The notes under the pieces are model-generated. The model worked only from the letters and a program-made list of their open reading frames with translations. It had not been told where the DNA came from and ran no database searches. The position numbers and the translations under genes were made by a program. This document shows positions 1-7,438 of a stretch of DNA of 10,990 nucleotides, piece by piece. Location: NCBI GenBank assembly GCA_965371785.1, contig CBDUZS010000077.1, positions 1 to 10,990 of the forward strand, given 5' to 3'. Source of the DNA: CBDUZS01 sp965371785. GTDB taxonomy: Bacteria; Fermentibacterota; Fermentibacteria; Fermentibacterales; JCC-6. Positions within the stretch are counted from its first letter, which is position 1; each line of letters begins with the position of its first letter.

Positions 1-55
1 GCGCACCTGCTTTGGGAGCAGGGGGTCGCCGGTTCAAATCCGGCCGCCCCGACCA
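1..55 (+). tRNA. tRNA-Pro (anticodon UGG), 5' end outside window
   Basis: The 3' 55 nucleotides of a proline tRNA are present. The anticodon stem CCTGC/GCAGG encloses the 7-base loop TTTGGGA, giving anticodon TGG. A five-base variable loop follows, then a T stem GCCGG/CCGGC around TTCAAAT, the 3' acceptor strand CGCCCCG, discriminator A and a genomically encoded CCA ending at base 55. The window starts inside the D stem, so the 5' acceptor strand and most of the D arm are missing. The VTT-protein gene begins only about 20 bases later, which leaves no obvious room for a separate promoter; read-through transcription from the tRNA is likely. Confidence 0.95.
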
Positions 56-78
56 TGCATTTAAACCGAAGGGATAAC

Positions 79-798
79 TTGAATCCCACGCCTTGCGACG
101 AGCAGATACGCTCGAATGACTCCGAACACGGATTGAAGGCAAGCGAGTACAATTCCTTCTGGGATCTTCCGCGGCTTACCCACGTCTGCGGTGCCGTGAT
201 CGTTCTGTTCGGCCTTGCGAATCTGATCCTTCTTCTGATGAAGGTCGACTGGAACGGCCTGCTCTGGCTCTTCCTCTATTCAATCCCAGCGAACACTGCT
301 ATTTCCGTCTTTCCCCACGAACCCGCAATCGTATTCTGTGGACAGCACTTCAACCTTCTGGTCGTTGCAGTCGTCGCAGCACTGGGAAACCTCGTGGCAG
401 GCTGGGTGGACTACCACTTCTTCACACCCGTACTGAAGATGAAATTCACGGAGGGTTACCGCAAGACCAGAGCTTACGTAAGAGCCGAGCGCTGGTTCGA
501 CAAGGCCCCCTTCTGGGCGATTGTGATCTTCGCCCTTACGCCTCTCCCCTTCTACATCGTCAAGTTCTTTGCGTTCTCATCCGGATACTCCATGTGGAAG
601 TACATGGCAGGCATCTTCATCGGTCGTCTTCCCCGGTTCTACCTGCTGGCGGCGGCAGGCCACTTCCTCAAGGTCCCTCCCTGGACGATGCTGACCTTTT
701 TCGGGGGCATCTTCCTGGTCTACTTTTTCTTCATATTCAAAGCCTGGATTAGAACCAGGCGATCACGACACAAGCTCGAACAGAATTCAGGGAGGTAG
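79..798 (+). CDS. VTT/DedA-like integral membrane protein
   Basis: This is a polytopic inner-membrane protein resembling the VTT (SNARE-associated/DedA) family. Members are implicated in moving or scrambling lipid carriers and in envelope maintenance; the substrate here is unknown. Counting from an ATG at 55, hydrophobic segments lie near residues 43-62, 68-88, 98-120, 152-175, 183-203 and 211-231. Family-like marks are a PHEP motif (87-90), matching the usual P-x-P-E re-entrant region, TPLPF (162-166) and GRLPRFY (190-196). The ATG at 55 overlaps the tRNA CCA end and has no Shine-Dalgarno. TTG at 79 has GAAGGG just upstream (68-73) and is preferred, giving 239 residues. The C-terminus is basic and cytoplasmic. 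The radical SAM gene starts 6 bases after the stop, so the two are co-transcribed. Confidence 0.8.
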   Translation: MNPTPCDEQIRSNDSEHGLKASEYNSFWDLPRLTHVCGAVIVLFGLANLILLLMKVDWNGLLWLFLYSIPANTAISVFPHEPAIVFCGQHFNLLVVAVVAALGNLVAGWVDYHFFTPVLKMKFTEGYRKTRAYVRAERWFDKAPFWAIVIFALTPLPFYIVKFFAFSSGYSMWKYMAGIFIGRLPRFYLLAAAGHFLKVPPWTMLTFFGGIFLVYFFFIFKAWIRTRRSRHKLEQNSGR

Positions 799-804
799 TC
801 AAGG

Positions 805-1797
805 ATGCCAGCTCTAACCACTGCTCGAAAACTGGGTATTGCCGGTCGTACGATCAAGAACATGATCATTGGAAAACCTCTATCCGTCTCGTACGAACTG
901 ACTTTCAACTGCAATGCGAACTGCAAACACTGCAACTGGGGAGAACCTGTCGATGAGCCAAGGCTCGAACCCGAGGTCTGGGCTGACCTGGTTGAAAGCA
1001 TCGGCTCGGCAGTAGTTCAGATATCGGGCGGTGAACCGCTCCTTCGCAATGATCTGTGTGACATAATCAGCGCCATTCGGAAAAGAGATCCTCTTCCCGC
1101 AATAGTTCTGACCTCCAACGTGATGCTCATGACCGAGGAGAAGTACAATGCGCTCAGGGAAGCGGGTGTGGACAAGTTCTCCTTCTCTCTGGACTTCCCC
1201 GATGAGCGCCACGACGAGTTCAGGCAGCTGAAGGGCTGTTTCGAGCACATCAGCGAGCTGGTTCCCAGACTCGCCAGACAGGGTAACAACGACATCGTCA
1301 TGGCATGTGTCGCACAGAGCGAGAACTTCAGAGAACTTCCTGCGATCGCTGCTCTCGCAGCCAAATGGGGTGTCTGCGTGAACTTCTCCATCTACACACA
1401 CCTCCGGACAGGCAAAGAGGAACTCTCGATTTCCCCCGGAGAGCTCGACGATCTCCAGCTGATCGTAGACGAACTCGTGGAGATGCAGAAACAGGGTTAT
1501 CCAATCATCACATCCGAGTACAGCCTCAGGAAGATGATCGACTTCTACAGAACGCGCTCGCAACCGGACTGCAAGGCCGGCAAACGTTTCTTCATAGTGA
1601 ATCCCTGGGGCAAGCTGGCACCATGCGGCATAATTCAGGGAAGGTTCGACTCACAGAAGGAACTTCTCAAAGAATTCGGCAACACGAATACCTGTGATAT
1701 GTGCTACACCGCCATACGGGCGAATTCGGAGAAATCCGCTTACCGGATGCTGGTCGACGCCCTGAGAATCATCAAGGTGAAACCTATTCAGATGTAA
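805..1797 (+). CDS. Radical SAM protein with twitch-type C-terminal cysteine set
   Basis: A radical SAM enzyme of 330 residues. The CX3CX2C motif that binds the SAM-coordinating [4Fe-4S] cluster is C36-C40-C43, preceded by a beta strand (SVSYELTFNC), and the GGEP motif is at 75-78. A second cysteine set, C256-X12-G-X4-C274 then C297-X2-C300, matches the start of SPASM/twitch domains and suggests one auxiliary iron-sulfur cluster; the remaining cysteines of a full SPASM domain are absent. Such enzymes usually modify peptides or small molecules, but the substrate cannot be read from sequence. GGAGGT at 790-795 fixes the ATG at 805. The tight coupling to the VTT membrane protein suggests a membrane-associated or lipid-linked product (inference). 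The gene ends 15 bases from the stop of the convergent lipoprotein gene, with no clear terminator between them. Confidence 0.88.
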   Translation: MPALTTARKLGIAGRTIKNMIIGKPLSVSYELTFNCNANCKHCNWGEPVDEPRLEPEVWADLVESIGSAVVQISGGEPLLRNDLCDIISAIRKRDPLPAIVLTSNVMLMTEEKYNALREAGVDKFSFSLDFPDERHDEFRQLKGCFEHISELVPRLARQGNNDIVMACVAQSENFRELPAIAALAAKWGVCVNFSIYTHLRTGKEELSISPGELDDLQLIVDELVEMQKQGYPIITSEYSLRKMIDFYRTRSQPDCKAGKRFFIVNPWGKLAPCGIIQGRFDSQKELLKEFGNTNTCDMCYTAIRANSEKSAYRMLVDALRIIKVKPIQM

Positions 1798-1812
1798 GTC
1801 GTGCAGATATCG

Positions 1813-2919
1813 TTACAGCATCCTTAGAATGTAGATGACGGGGTAATCCTCGGGATCCTGGGGGACTGCCAGGATGCCTTCACCGGAAACGTCGAAAAGC
1901 CAGTCACGTGCATCTTCCCTGTCCGGAAGCACCGCCCGGAAAACCAGGCTGTCAGATGAATTGAAAACATCAAACGTCGGAGTCAACTCGGTGCCCCGCT
2001 GCACCCACAGGTTGTTCATAGCGTCTACGCCGAGACTTCTGATCATCGCTCTGTCGGGTAAGGGCTTCAATTCCACCTGCATCCATCCGTTAGATGCGTT
2101 GTAGATGAACTCTTCAATGAAGCGCTCCTCTTCCTCCATCTCTCGAGGTGATTTAGGAACCACTGGATAAGGAAGCTCGATTTTCCTAACCAGGACACCT
2201 GTATGCGTGTATACATCGATTACGGGCTCAGTAGTCGGTTCGGGAGCAACGTAGATGAGTGCACCACTTGCCGCGAATAGCATGGGGTAGAGATCCACCA
2301 TTAACAGGTCGTATATGAAATAACTTCTGCTCAGAGTGTGTTCGATCTCACAGTAGATAACCGTTGCGTCGGGTGGTGACCATTCGTCCCAGCGGGAGAG
2401 CCTTTTGATCACCGTCAGCTGCTGGTCCCGGTAGCCTAGCTCACTTGAGATTCCGATGATCTCGTACTCACCGAAGGAAACCATCTGCATGGGCAATACA
2501 CCATGGAGGTTTACAGATTCACAGAATTCCCCGTCCCGTGCATACCGAAGCCATTTGGTCCCGTCTCTGACACATATCGTGCCGTCTCCGAGCACTTCGA
2601 AGTACACTGCGGATGTCAATTCACCAGGACCACGGCCGTAGCGGCCGATTCGAGTGACGTATTCACCTTCAGACGAAAAGACCAGAATGCAGCCCTGGGA
2701 ATTATCCAGAACCATGATCTCACCGCACTGACCCCAGTCGAAGTCCGAGATGGTTCCAAATGCGTAGTCGCTGCCGATTTCATCAGAACCTATGGAATCG
2801 ATTACGCTGAGAGTGTAACAGGGCACATCCACCACATCCGACTCGGGAAGCTCTTCACCCCCGCATGCGAACATCAGGAGCATGCAGACAGCGATCATAC
2901 TAGAAAGGTTTCGACCCAT
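1813..2919 (-). CDS. Six-bladed beta-propeller lipoprotein, function unknown
   Basis: A 368-residue predicted lipoprotein. The N-terminus MGRN is followed by a hydrophobic stretch and Cys19 in LMFAC, a loose lipobox (Met at -3). Strand-turn repeats of the six-bladed/NHL-like propeller type follow. The clearest part is DSQG-type blade ends plus IGRYGRGPGEL (91-101), a signature common in 6-bladed beta-propeller proteins of Bacteroidota and related phyla. The role is unknown; binding or scaffolding at the outer membrane is plausible. An upstream in-frame ATG at 2937 is possible, but GGAG eight bases before the ATG at 2919 favours the shorter form, which also gives a normal signal peptide. The gene lies 72 bases beyond the soluble RCK gene. 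That AT-rich spacer may hold its own promoter, though I see no convincing -35/-10 pair. It is convergent with the radical SAM gene. Confidence 0.8.
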   Translation of the reverse strand: MGRNLSSMIAVCMLLMFACGGEELPESDVVDVPCYTLSVIDSIGSDEIGSDYAFGTISDFDWGQCGEIMVLDNSQGCILVFSSEGEYVTRIGRYGRGPGELTSAVYFEVLGDGTICVRDGTKWLRYARDGEFCESVNLHGVLPMQMVSFGEYEIIGISSELGYRDQQLTVIKRLSRWDEWSPPDATVIYCEIEHTLSRSYFIYDLLMVDLYPMLFAASGALIYVAPEPTTEPVIDVYTHTGVLVRKIELPYPVVPKSPREMEEEERFIEEFIYNASNGWMQVELKPLPDRAMIRSLGVDAMNNLWVQRGTELTPTFDVFNSSDSLVFRAVLPDREDARDWLFDVSGEGILAVPQDPEDYPVIYILRML

Positions 2920-2991
2920 TTTACACTCTCCAGTCATGTATTTTTTTGCCTGAAATCATTTAAACATAGCGCGTTTATAGCAGGATTATCC

Positions 2992-3681
2992 CTACTTCAG
3001 AAGAGCAGTTATAGCTCCCACTTCCTCTTCGGTCGCAAAGGAGATGAGGAAGTCGCCCTGTCTGATCTTCTCCCTGGGTCCGGGGTTGTAAACCATCTTC
3101 CCGGACGACCTTCTTATCGCGATGAGGACGACTCCTGTTTTCCTCGTAATGTCAAGGTTGTCGATCCGCATGTTCGAGACCGGGCTTCCCTCCGGTACGG
3201 GAATACTCTGGTACGCATGCTCACAATCGGGATTGAAGAACATCTGGTCCGTAAGTGACACGACATCCGGCCTGAGCATCACACTCGAGATCCTGAAGCC
3301 TTCCACCCTGCTCTGGTTGACCACGGCATTGACTCCTACGAGCCTGAGTTTCGGTTCCGTTTCCTGGCTCTTCACCCGCGCCACGATATGGAGATCGGGA
3401 TTGATGCGTCTTGCAGAAAGACAGAGAAGAGCGTTCTCCCTGTCCTCGGACAGAGTCGCGAAAAGGCCCTGGGCATCGGCAATTCCGGCAGATATCAATA
3501 CATCATCGTCGAGGACGTCGCCCCTGACCGATAGAATATCCTCTGCGGGATCGGTGATCCTCTCTAGTTTCTCTTCGTCGATGTCGATGACCACTGCTCT
3601 GTAGCCCTGTTTGAGAATACCAGTTGTCACGGCCACACCCGTCTCACCGGCTCCGCACACGAGGTAGAGGGATTTACTCAT
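2992..3681 (-). CDS. Soluble RCK/KTN (TrkA-type) potassium-regulatory protein
   Basis: A 229-residue cytoplasmic RCK protein with no membrane segment. RCK_N occupies about residues 4-120: LVCGAGETG carries an intact GxGxxG nucleotide-binding loop, and VVIDID supplies the acidic residue that ends beta 2 and usually contacts ribose. RCK_C occupies about residues 150-229, with the strands VSNMRIDNLDI and GDFLISF. Such proteins bind NAD(H) or adenine nucleotides and gate potassium channels or transporters. The gene overlaps the end of the channel gene by 8 bases, so it is translationally coupled and is probably the channel's partner. An in-frame ATG 24 bases upstream (3705) exists, but the purine-rich GGGGAGAGG just before the ATG at 3681 supports the start given. 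Its domain plan repeats the channel's own RCK, suggesting an old duplication. Confidence 0.87.
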   Translation of the reverse strand: MSKSLYLVCGAGETGVAVTTGILKQGYRAVVIDIDEEKLERITDPAEDILSVRGDVLDDDVLISAGIADAQGLFATLSEDRENALLCLSARRINPDLHIVARVKSQETEPKLRLVGVNAVVNQSRVEGFRISSVMLRPDVVSLTDQMFFNPDCEHAYQSIPVPEGSPVSNMRIDNLDITRKTGVVLIAIRRSSGKMVYNPGPREKIRQGDFLISFATEEEVGAITALLK

Positions 3682-4963
3682 TTGTGCCTCTCCCCTGTTT
3701 TCCATCGAGAATTCGGGCGACTTTCCGCTTCCCCTGTGGATTCGCTATGAAGAAGAGTACGTCTCCACTGGAAATCGTGAACGAAGGCGGAGGATTGAAC
3801 ACCATCCTGTTCTTATCCTTCTTCAGAACACAGAAGATCGAAACACCTGTCCTCGAGCGAATCCCCAGCTCTCCAATGGTCCTGTCCTCTGCCCTGCATC
3901 CATCGTTCACCGTGTACTGCTCGACACGGCAGTCATGACTGTCATCTAGCAGCATGTGCTCGAGAAATCCCGCGGTCCTGTTACTTACGAGCATGGCAAC
4001 CATTCGTCGACCGGCGGTAGTCGCTGCGGAGAACGAGGCGTCGGCTCCGACGTGTTTCAGTTTGCCCCGGCTGCCCTGTCCTACGGCTCTGGAGATGATC
4101 CTCAGCTCAGGATTGAGAAGGCGCGCAGTCAGCGTGAGGTACATGTTCGAAGCTGCGTCCGGAAGGACTGAAACCAGTCCCTTTGCCCTCTTTACTCCTG
4201 CCTGGAGCAGGACTTTCTCCTGGAGGGGATCGCCGTAGAAAAAGGTGAATTTCTTCCTTCTCTTCAGGTCATCAGGACTGTTATCTCCCTTATCAATGGC
4301 GACGACATCGGCCTCCGTTCTGAGAAGTTCCTTGATAACAACTTCACCTGTCCTGTCACATCCGCACACGATGTAATGACCTTTGAGGTGTGACAGTTTT
4401 CTGAGTGTTCCCCTTCTCAGAAGCATCTCCGTAAGGTTACTGCCGACCATGTACGCAACAAAATTCGCATTGACGTAGAGGATCACCAGATAGGCCAGAA
4501 GAACGAAGCAGGTAATCCAGATGTCGTACCCCTTCCGCCATTCGGGGTCGAGGAACTCGTAGATATCCGCTCTTACAATATCATCGTAACCAATAGTGGT
4601 AATGGAAATTGAGGTCATGTACGATGAGAGAAGAATATGTCCTGCAATAGTGTTCTCCTGCAGTCTCATCCTGGTGTAGGTCAGTTCGAGCTGAGTTTCC
4701 ATTTCGACACTGTCGGGGGATTCGACCCCCTCCTGCGCGGTCAGACCCGATTCACGATCTCTCATTACACTGTCTATCTTCTCTGCGCCCTGGATCGTGA
4801 ACACCATGAAACCGGCAACACCGATCAGGTAGATGGCCATGAGAAGTGTGAGTGCTATAACCAGCTTACTGGATATGAAGAGAGAGAACCTGCCCCTGTG
4901 GTCGACGTATTTCCCAAACCCGGGAATTGCTATTCTGAAGCTGCCTTCCCTCTCCCCCCTCAC
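3674..4963 (-). CDS. Two-TM potassium channel with C-terminal RCK domain, atypical filter
   Basis: A 429-residue MthK-like channel: TM1 (about 33-57), an acidic periplasmic insert (about 58-105), a pore helix with filter (about 109-128), TM2 (about 148-174), then RCK_N (about 194-310) and RCK_C (about 345-425). The filter reads T123-I-G-Y-D127-D128 where potassium channels normally have TVGYGD, so the second filter glycine is aspartate; I confirmed this codon by codon. The RCK loop is GCDRTG (201-206), lacking the middle glycine of GxGxxG; MthK's loop also deviates. The start is GTG, overlapping the glycosyltransferase stop as GTGA, with a weak GAGGG upstream. The 3' end overlaps the soluble RCK gene. 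The family assignment is firm; potassium selectivity is open because of the filter. Confidence 0.87.
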   Translation of the reverse strand: MRGEREGSFRIAIPGFGKYVDHRGRFSLFISSKLVIALTLLMAIYLIGVAGFMVFTIQGAEKIDSVMRDRESGLTAQEGVESPDSVEMETQLELTYTRMRLQENTIAGHILLSSYMTSISITTIGYDDIVRADIYEFLDPEWRKGYDIWITCFVLLAYLVILYVNANFVAYMVGSNLTEMLLRRGTLRKLSHLKGHYIVCGCDRTGEVVIKELLRTEADVVAIDKGDNSPDDLKRRKKFTFFYGDPLQEKVLLQAGVKRAKGLVSVLPDAASNMYLTLTARLLNPELRIISRAVGQGSRGKLKHVGADASFSAATTAGRRMVAMLVSNRTAGFLEHMLLDDSHDCRVEQYTVNDGCRAEDRTIGELGIRSRTGVSIFCVLKKDKNRMVFNPPPSFTISSGDVLFFIANPQGKRKVARILDGKQGRGTNE

Positions 4964-7335
4964 GAGCCCGCACCCTCATCCGAAGACAGTGCGTTCCTCC
5001 AGACCGCTTCAAAGGCATCAGGCCAATTGCGTGAGTAGCCTATCTTCCTTGCTTCAATAGACATACGTTCTCTGAGAGATCTATCATCAACGAGTTTAAG
5101 GACGGTTTCGACGAATCCGTCAACGTCTCTGCCGGAGTAGACGAGACCACTCTCATCAGGTCTGATGATCTCCTGCGGTCCGCCCATATCGGTTACGACT
5201 GCCGGCAGCCCTGAGGCCTGTGCTTCGAGTACCGAATTGCCGTACGTATCCGTTGTGCTGGGAAATACGAAGATATCAGCGGATGCGTATGCCCTTGACA
5301 GGTCATCTCCGGAGAGAACACCGCAGATGAAGCCGCCCATCTCTCCGAGCTGTCCGATCAGTTCCTGGGTGTAAGGTCCTTCACCTACTATGAACAGTTC
5401 GATATCGCTCCGTTTTTCGCGAAGCTTCGTGAATCCTTCCGCGAGAACATCGAGGTCCTTTTCACGCGATACCCTTCCCACGTACAGGAGCTTGACTGAA
5501 TCGGCCCTGCCCCCCCACCGCGAGAAGAAATCCGGATCCCTCCACTCAGGAGAGAACAGTGCCGAATCGGTGCCCCTCGGGAAGATATCCATGTTCTCCC
5601 TCGAAATGCCCATCGATTCGAGATCTTCGATGTAGTACCTGCTGGGTACGAGCACCCTGTCCAGGTTGCTGTAGAACCAGCCAGCCGCGGCACCTGCGAA
5701 TTCCCCCATCCTTGCATCCTGTACGATGTGGTTTACGTGTCGGGGATAGTCGGTGTGGTATATGCCTACCGAAGGTATTCCCAGCAGCTTCGAGATACCC
5801 AGAGCGGCAAACCCCATGGGACCGGGAGTGGAGATGTAGATCATACCGAAGTCGTTCTCGTCGATGAAACGGAGGATCTCGAGAAACGGCGGCACCGACA
5901 ATAGCTTGGTGTGGTAGTCGGGCACGGGGAACTCGTGCAATGGAGGAAAGTTGACTACCCAGCCGGGAAAGGAAAGCGGCCTGCTCTGGCATGTGATCAC
6001 AGCAAGCTCTCTGTTCGAATTGACAGCCAGTTTGCAGAACTGCTGCAGCGTCCTCGAAACACCGTTCAGATCGTCGATCGTGTCGGTGAACCATGCACGT
6101 TTCTCACTGTCCCTTCCACCGAGTGGAGCTCCCGTGAGCGGAAGCGACAGATTATCTACCGAATCCCTTCCCCTCTTACGATCCAGGTACGCAATCGGGT
6201 AGGGGAAATTGAGGAGAAACACCGGAACCAGAGCCGTGAAGGCTTCGAGTGCGTCCAGTATCCTGCCATCCGCGACCCGCTTCACCAGAAGGGAGATGTA
6301 GTGCTGGAGAAGCCTGTTCGTGAGACGGTTGAGTATATCGAAAGTTCTCTCGTCAATACCCTCTTCCTCGAGTTTCGGGCTCTTGGCCGAGAGGTTGAGA
6401 TCCTTTCCGATCTCCACGAGTTCATCTGCCAGGAAGGTCTCGAAATCCGGTTCTCCCGATCTCTTGGCCTTCTTGAGCATCTGGTGAAAAAGGAAATCCG
6501 CCTTGTGCCAGAGTGTCGGTTCGTCATCCGAAACGGAAGGTCTGAAGAACCGATCAGCGGCCAGTGTTGCTACGGTGGGAACCTTTTTCGAGGTCAGCCT
6601 GTCACGGTAAAAGGAATAGGCTATCGAGTACACCGAATAGGCGGAACGTACCGCGCTGCCGTTAGAGCCGCCCGGAACTCCCCGGCCCTCTCCGACCCCC
6701 TCGAGGAAAGCCTGGTAATCCTCGGCTCCATCCACCGAGGTGTATGTAAGACCGATGAATCGGCCGCAGTGGTCATCCGAGCCCGCAGTGAAACCGTTGA
6801 ACCCGGGTTCAGCCCTGGCGGCGCGAACCACAGGCGAGACCGCCAGGTTCTCGTTCTTTGCCCTTGTGCCGTTGAGAACCTCGACCAGCTGCACGTGGCC
6901 TGCCACCATCCTGAACTCGTCCGTTGTCAGGTCTTCCCCGGGGAAGTAGAAAGGATGCGCAAGCGAATGAACGAGACCCGCATCCTTCAGGTAATCGATG
7001 AGTTCATGGAACCTGTCCCGTATTCCTGAAATGTTCTCATGCTGTTCCGGTGTCAGACCGTAAACGAGCAGGTGCACAGGCTTTTTTGAATCGGGAAGGA
7101 GTGTTCTGACCTCTTCGCTGATGAACGTTCCAGGGAGGTGAGATATTTCCAGGCAGCCTTCGATGCTGTTGATATCGGTGACGGTGACCAGATTCATCCC
7201 CCTCTTCCGGGCAAGCTGGTAGATGAGTTCCGGGGGTGTAAAACTCTCAGGGGCCTTCAGGGAGCGGAGAATCCATCTGGAAGTCTCACGCGAGTGATGT
7301 GAGTGAACATGCATATCGCAACGGGCAGCGCCCAA
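4960..7335 (-). CDS. PHP-domain / GT4 glycosyltransferase fusion
   Basis: A 791-residue two-domain protein. Residues 1-about 230 form a PHP metal-dependent phosphoesterase-like domain: DMHVHS (7-12), FISEE (71-75), SLAHP (124-128) and SDDH (186-189). The usual TDH motif reads TDI (53-55). A mostly helical linker (about 230-410) follows. Residues about 414-791 form a GT-B, family GT4 glycosyltransferase: TDTIDDLNGVS near its start, YVGRVSREKD (618-627, sugar-phosphate contacts) and TDTYGNSVLEAQASGLP (695-711) with the nucleotide-sugar acidic residue E704. Similar PHP-GT4 fusions exist in other bacteria. The likely role is glycosylation of a lipid or surface glycan, with the PHP part hydrolysing a phosphate or acting structurally. 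The TTG start is set by AGGAGGT five bases upstream (7341-7347). It heads the channel operon, overlapping the next gene by 4 bases. Confidence 0.88.
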   Translation of the reverse strand: MGAARCDMHVHSHHSRETSRWILRSLKAPESFTPPELIYQLARKRGMNLVTVTDINSIEGCLEISHLPGTFISEEVRTLLPDSKKPVHLLVYGLTPEQHENISGIRDRFHELIDYLKDAGLVHSLAHPFYFPGEDLTTDEFRMVAGHVQLVEVLNGTRAKNENLAVSPVVRAARAEPGFNGFTAGSDDHCGRFIGLTYTSVDGAEDYQAFLEGVGEGRGVPGGSNGSAVRSAYSVYSIAYSFYRDRLTSKKVPTVATLAADRFFRPSVSDDEPTLWHKADFLFHQMLKKAKRSGEPDFETFLADELVEIGKDLNLSAKSPKLEEEGIDERTFDILNRLTNRLLQHYISLLVKRVADGRILDALEAFTALVPVFLLNFPYPIAYLDRKRGRDSVDNLSLPLTGAPLGGRDSEKRAWFTDTIDDLNGVSRTLQQFCKLAVNSNRELAVITCQSRPLSFPGWVVNFPPLHEFPVPDYHTKLLSVPPFLEILRFIDENDFGMIYISTPGPMGFAALGISKLLGIPSVGIYHTDYPRHVNHIVQDARMGEFAGAAAGWFYSNLDRVLVPSRYYIEDLESMGISRENMDIFPRGTDSALFSPEWRDPDFFSRWGGRADSVKLLYVGRVSREKDLDVLAEGFTKLREKRSDIELFIVGEGPYTQELIGQLGEMGGFICGVLSGDDLSRAYASADIFVFPSTTDTYGNSVLEAQASGLPAVVTDMGGPQEIIRPDESGLVYSGRDVDGFVETVLKLVDDRSLRERMSIEARKIGYSRNWPDAFEAVWRNALSSDEGAGS

Positions 7336-7340
7336 CTCTT

Positions 7341-7347
7341 ACCTCCT
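7341..7347 (-). promoter_or_regulatory. Strong Shine-Dalgarno deciding a TTG start
   Basis: On the minus strand AGGAGGT lies five bases before TTG at 7335. It selects this TTG over the first ATG, which falls inside the DMHVHS metal-binding motif and would remove its aspartate. Confidence 0.8.
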
Positions 7348-7357
7348 GTGGAGAGAA

Positions 7358-7399
7358 GCGGGAAAACGCACTGATAATACTACAGTGACGCTTTCCCGC
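7358..7399 (-). terminator. Long hairpin after the B12 operon, possible terminator or leader element
   Basis: A near-perfect inverted repeat lies 40 bases beyond the stop of the propeller gene. Arms GCGGGAAA.CG.CACTG and CAGTG.CG.TTTCCCGC enclose the 9-base loop ATAATACTA, with one mismatch position and one bulge. In minus-strand RNA the mismatch becomes a G-U pair; in plus-strand RNA it would be A-C. The structure is therefore better preserved as minus-strand RNA. It is followed by TTCTCTCC, only a weak U tract, so a classical Rho-independent terminator is uncertain. It also sits just upstream of the glycosyltransferase Shine-Dalgarno, so a leader or operator role is possible. Confidence 0.5.
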
Positions 7400-7438
7400 C
7401 AGTCTATGCGGCCTGCTTGGAGGCTCTGCCCACCTCAG

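Noticed and set aside
1..55. tRNA 3' end as an attachment site for an integrated element
   Set aside because: tRNA-Pro 3' ends can be att sites, but no integrase, excisionase or direct repeat of the tRNA end was seen downstream, and the neighbouring genes look like core or stable accessory genes.
55..57. ATG overlapping the tRNA CCA as the start of the VTT protein
   Set aside because: tRNA 3' processing would cut at this point and there is no Shine-Dalgarno upstream; TTG at 79 with GAAGGG is more likely, though not proven.
880..1563. Minus-strand open frame of 227 codons across the radical SAM gene
   Set aside because: It lies wholly inside a gene with intact CX3CX2C and GGEP motifs on the other strand and has no family resemblance.
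1795..1830. Terminator between the convergent radical SAM and lipoprotein genes
   Set aside because: The 15-base gap and its flanks contain no GC-rich inverted repeat followed by a T tract on either strand.
2920..2991. Dedicated promoter for the 6-bladed propeller lipoprotein
   Set aside because: The spacer is AT-rich with an A7 run, but I found no -35/-10 pair at acceptable spacing, so it is mentioned only in the gene entry.
2503..3258. Plus-strand open frame of 251 codons spanning the lipoprotein and soluble RCK genes
   Set aside because: It crosses two well-supported minus-strand genes and their spacer, and its translation has no recognisable motif.
5911..7029. Long open plus-strand frame (372 codons) opposite the PHP-GT4 gene
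   Set aside because: It has no recognisable domain, no good ribosome site, and is arginine- and charge-rich in the way expected of an antisense frame. The minus-strand frame has clear PHP and GT4 motifs.
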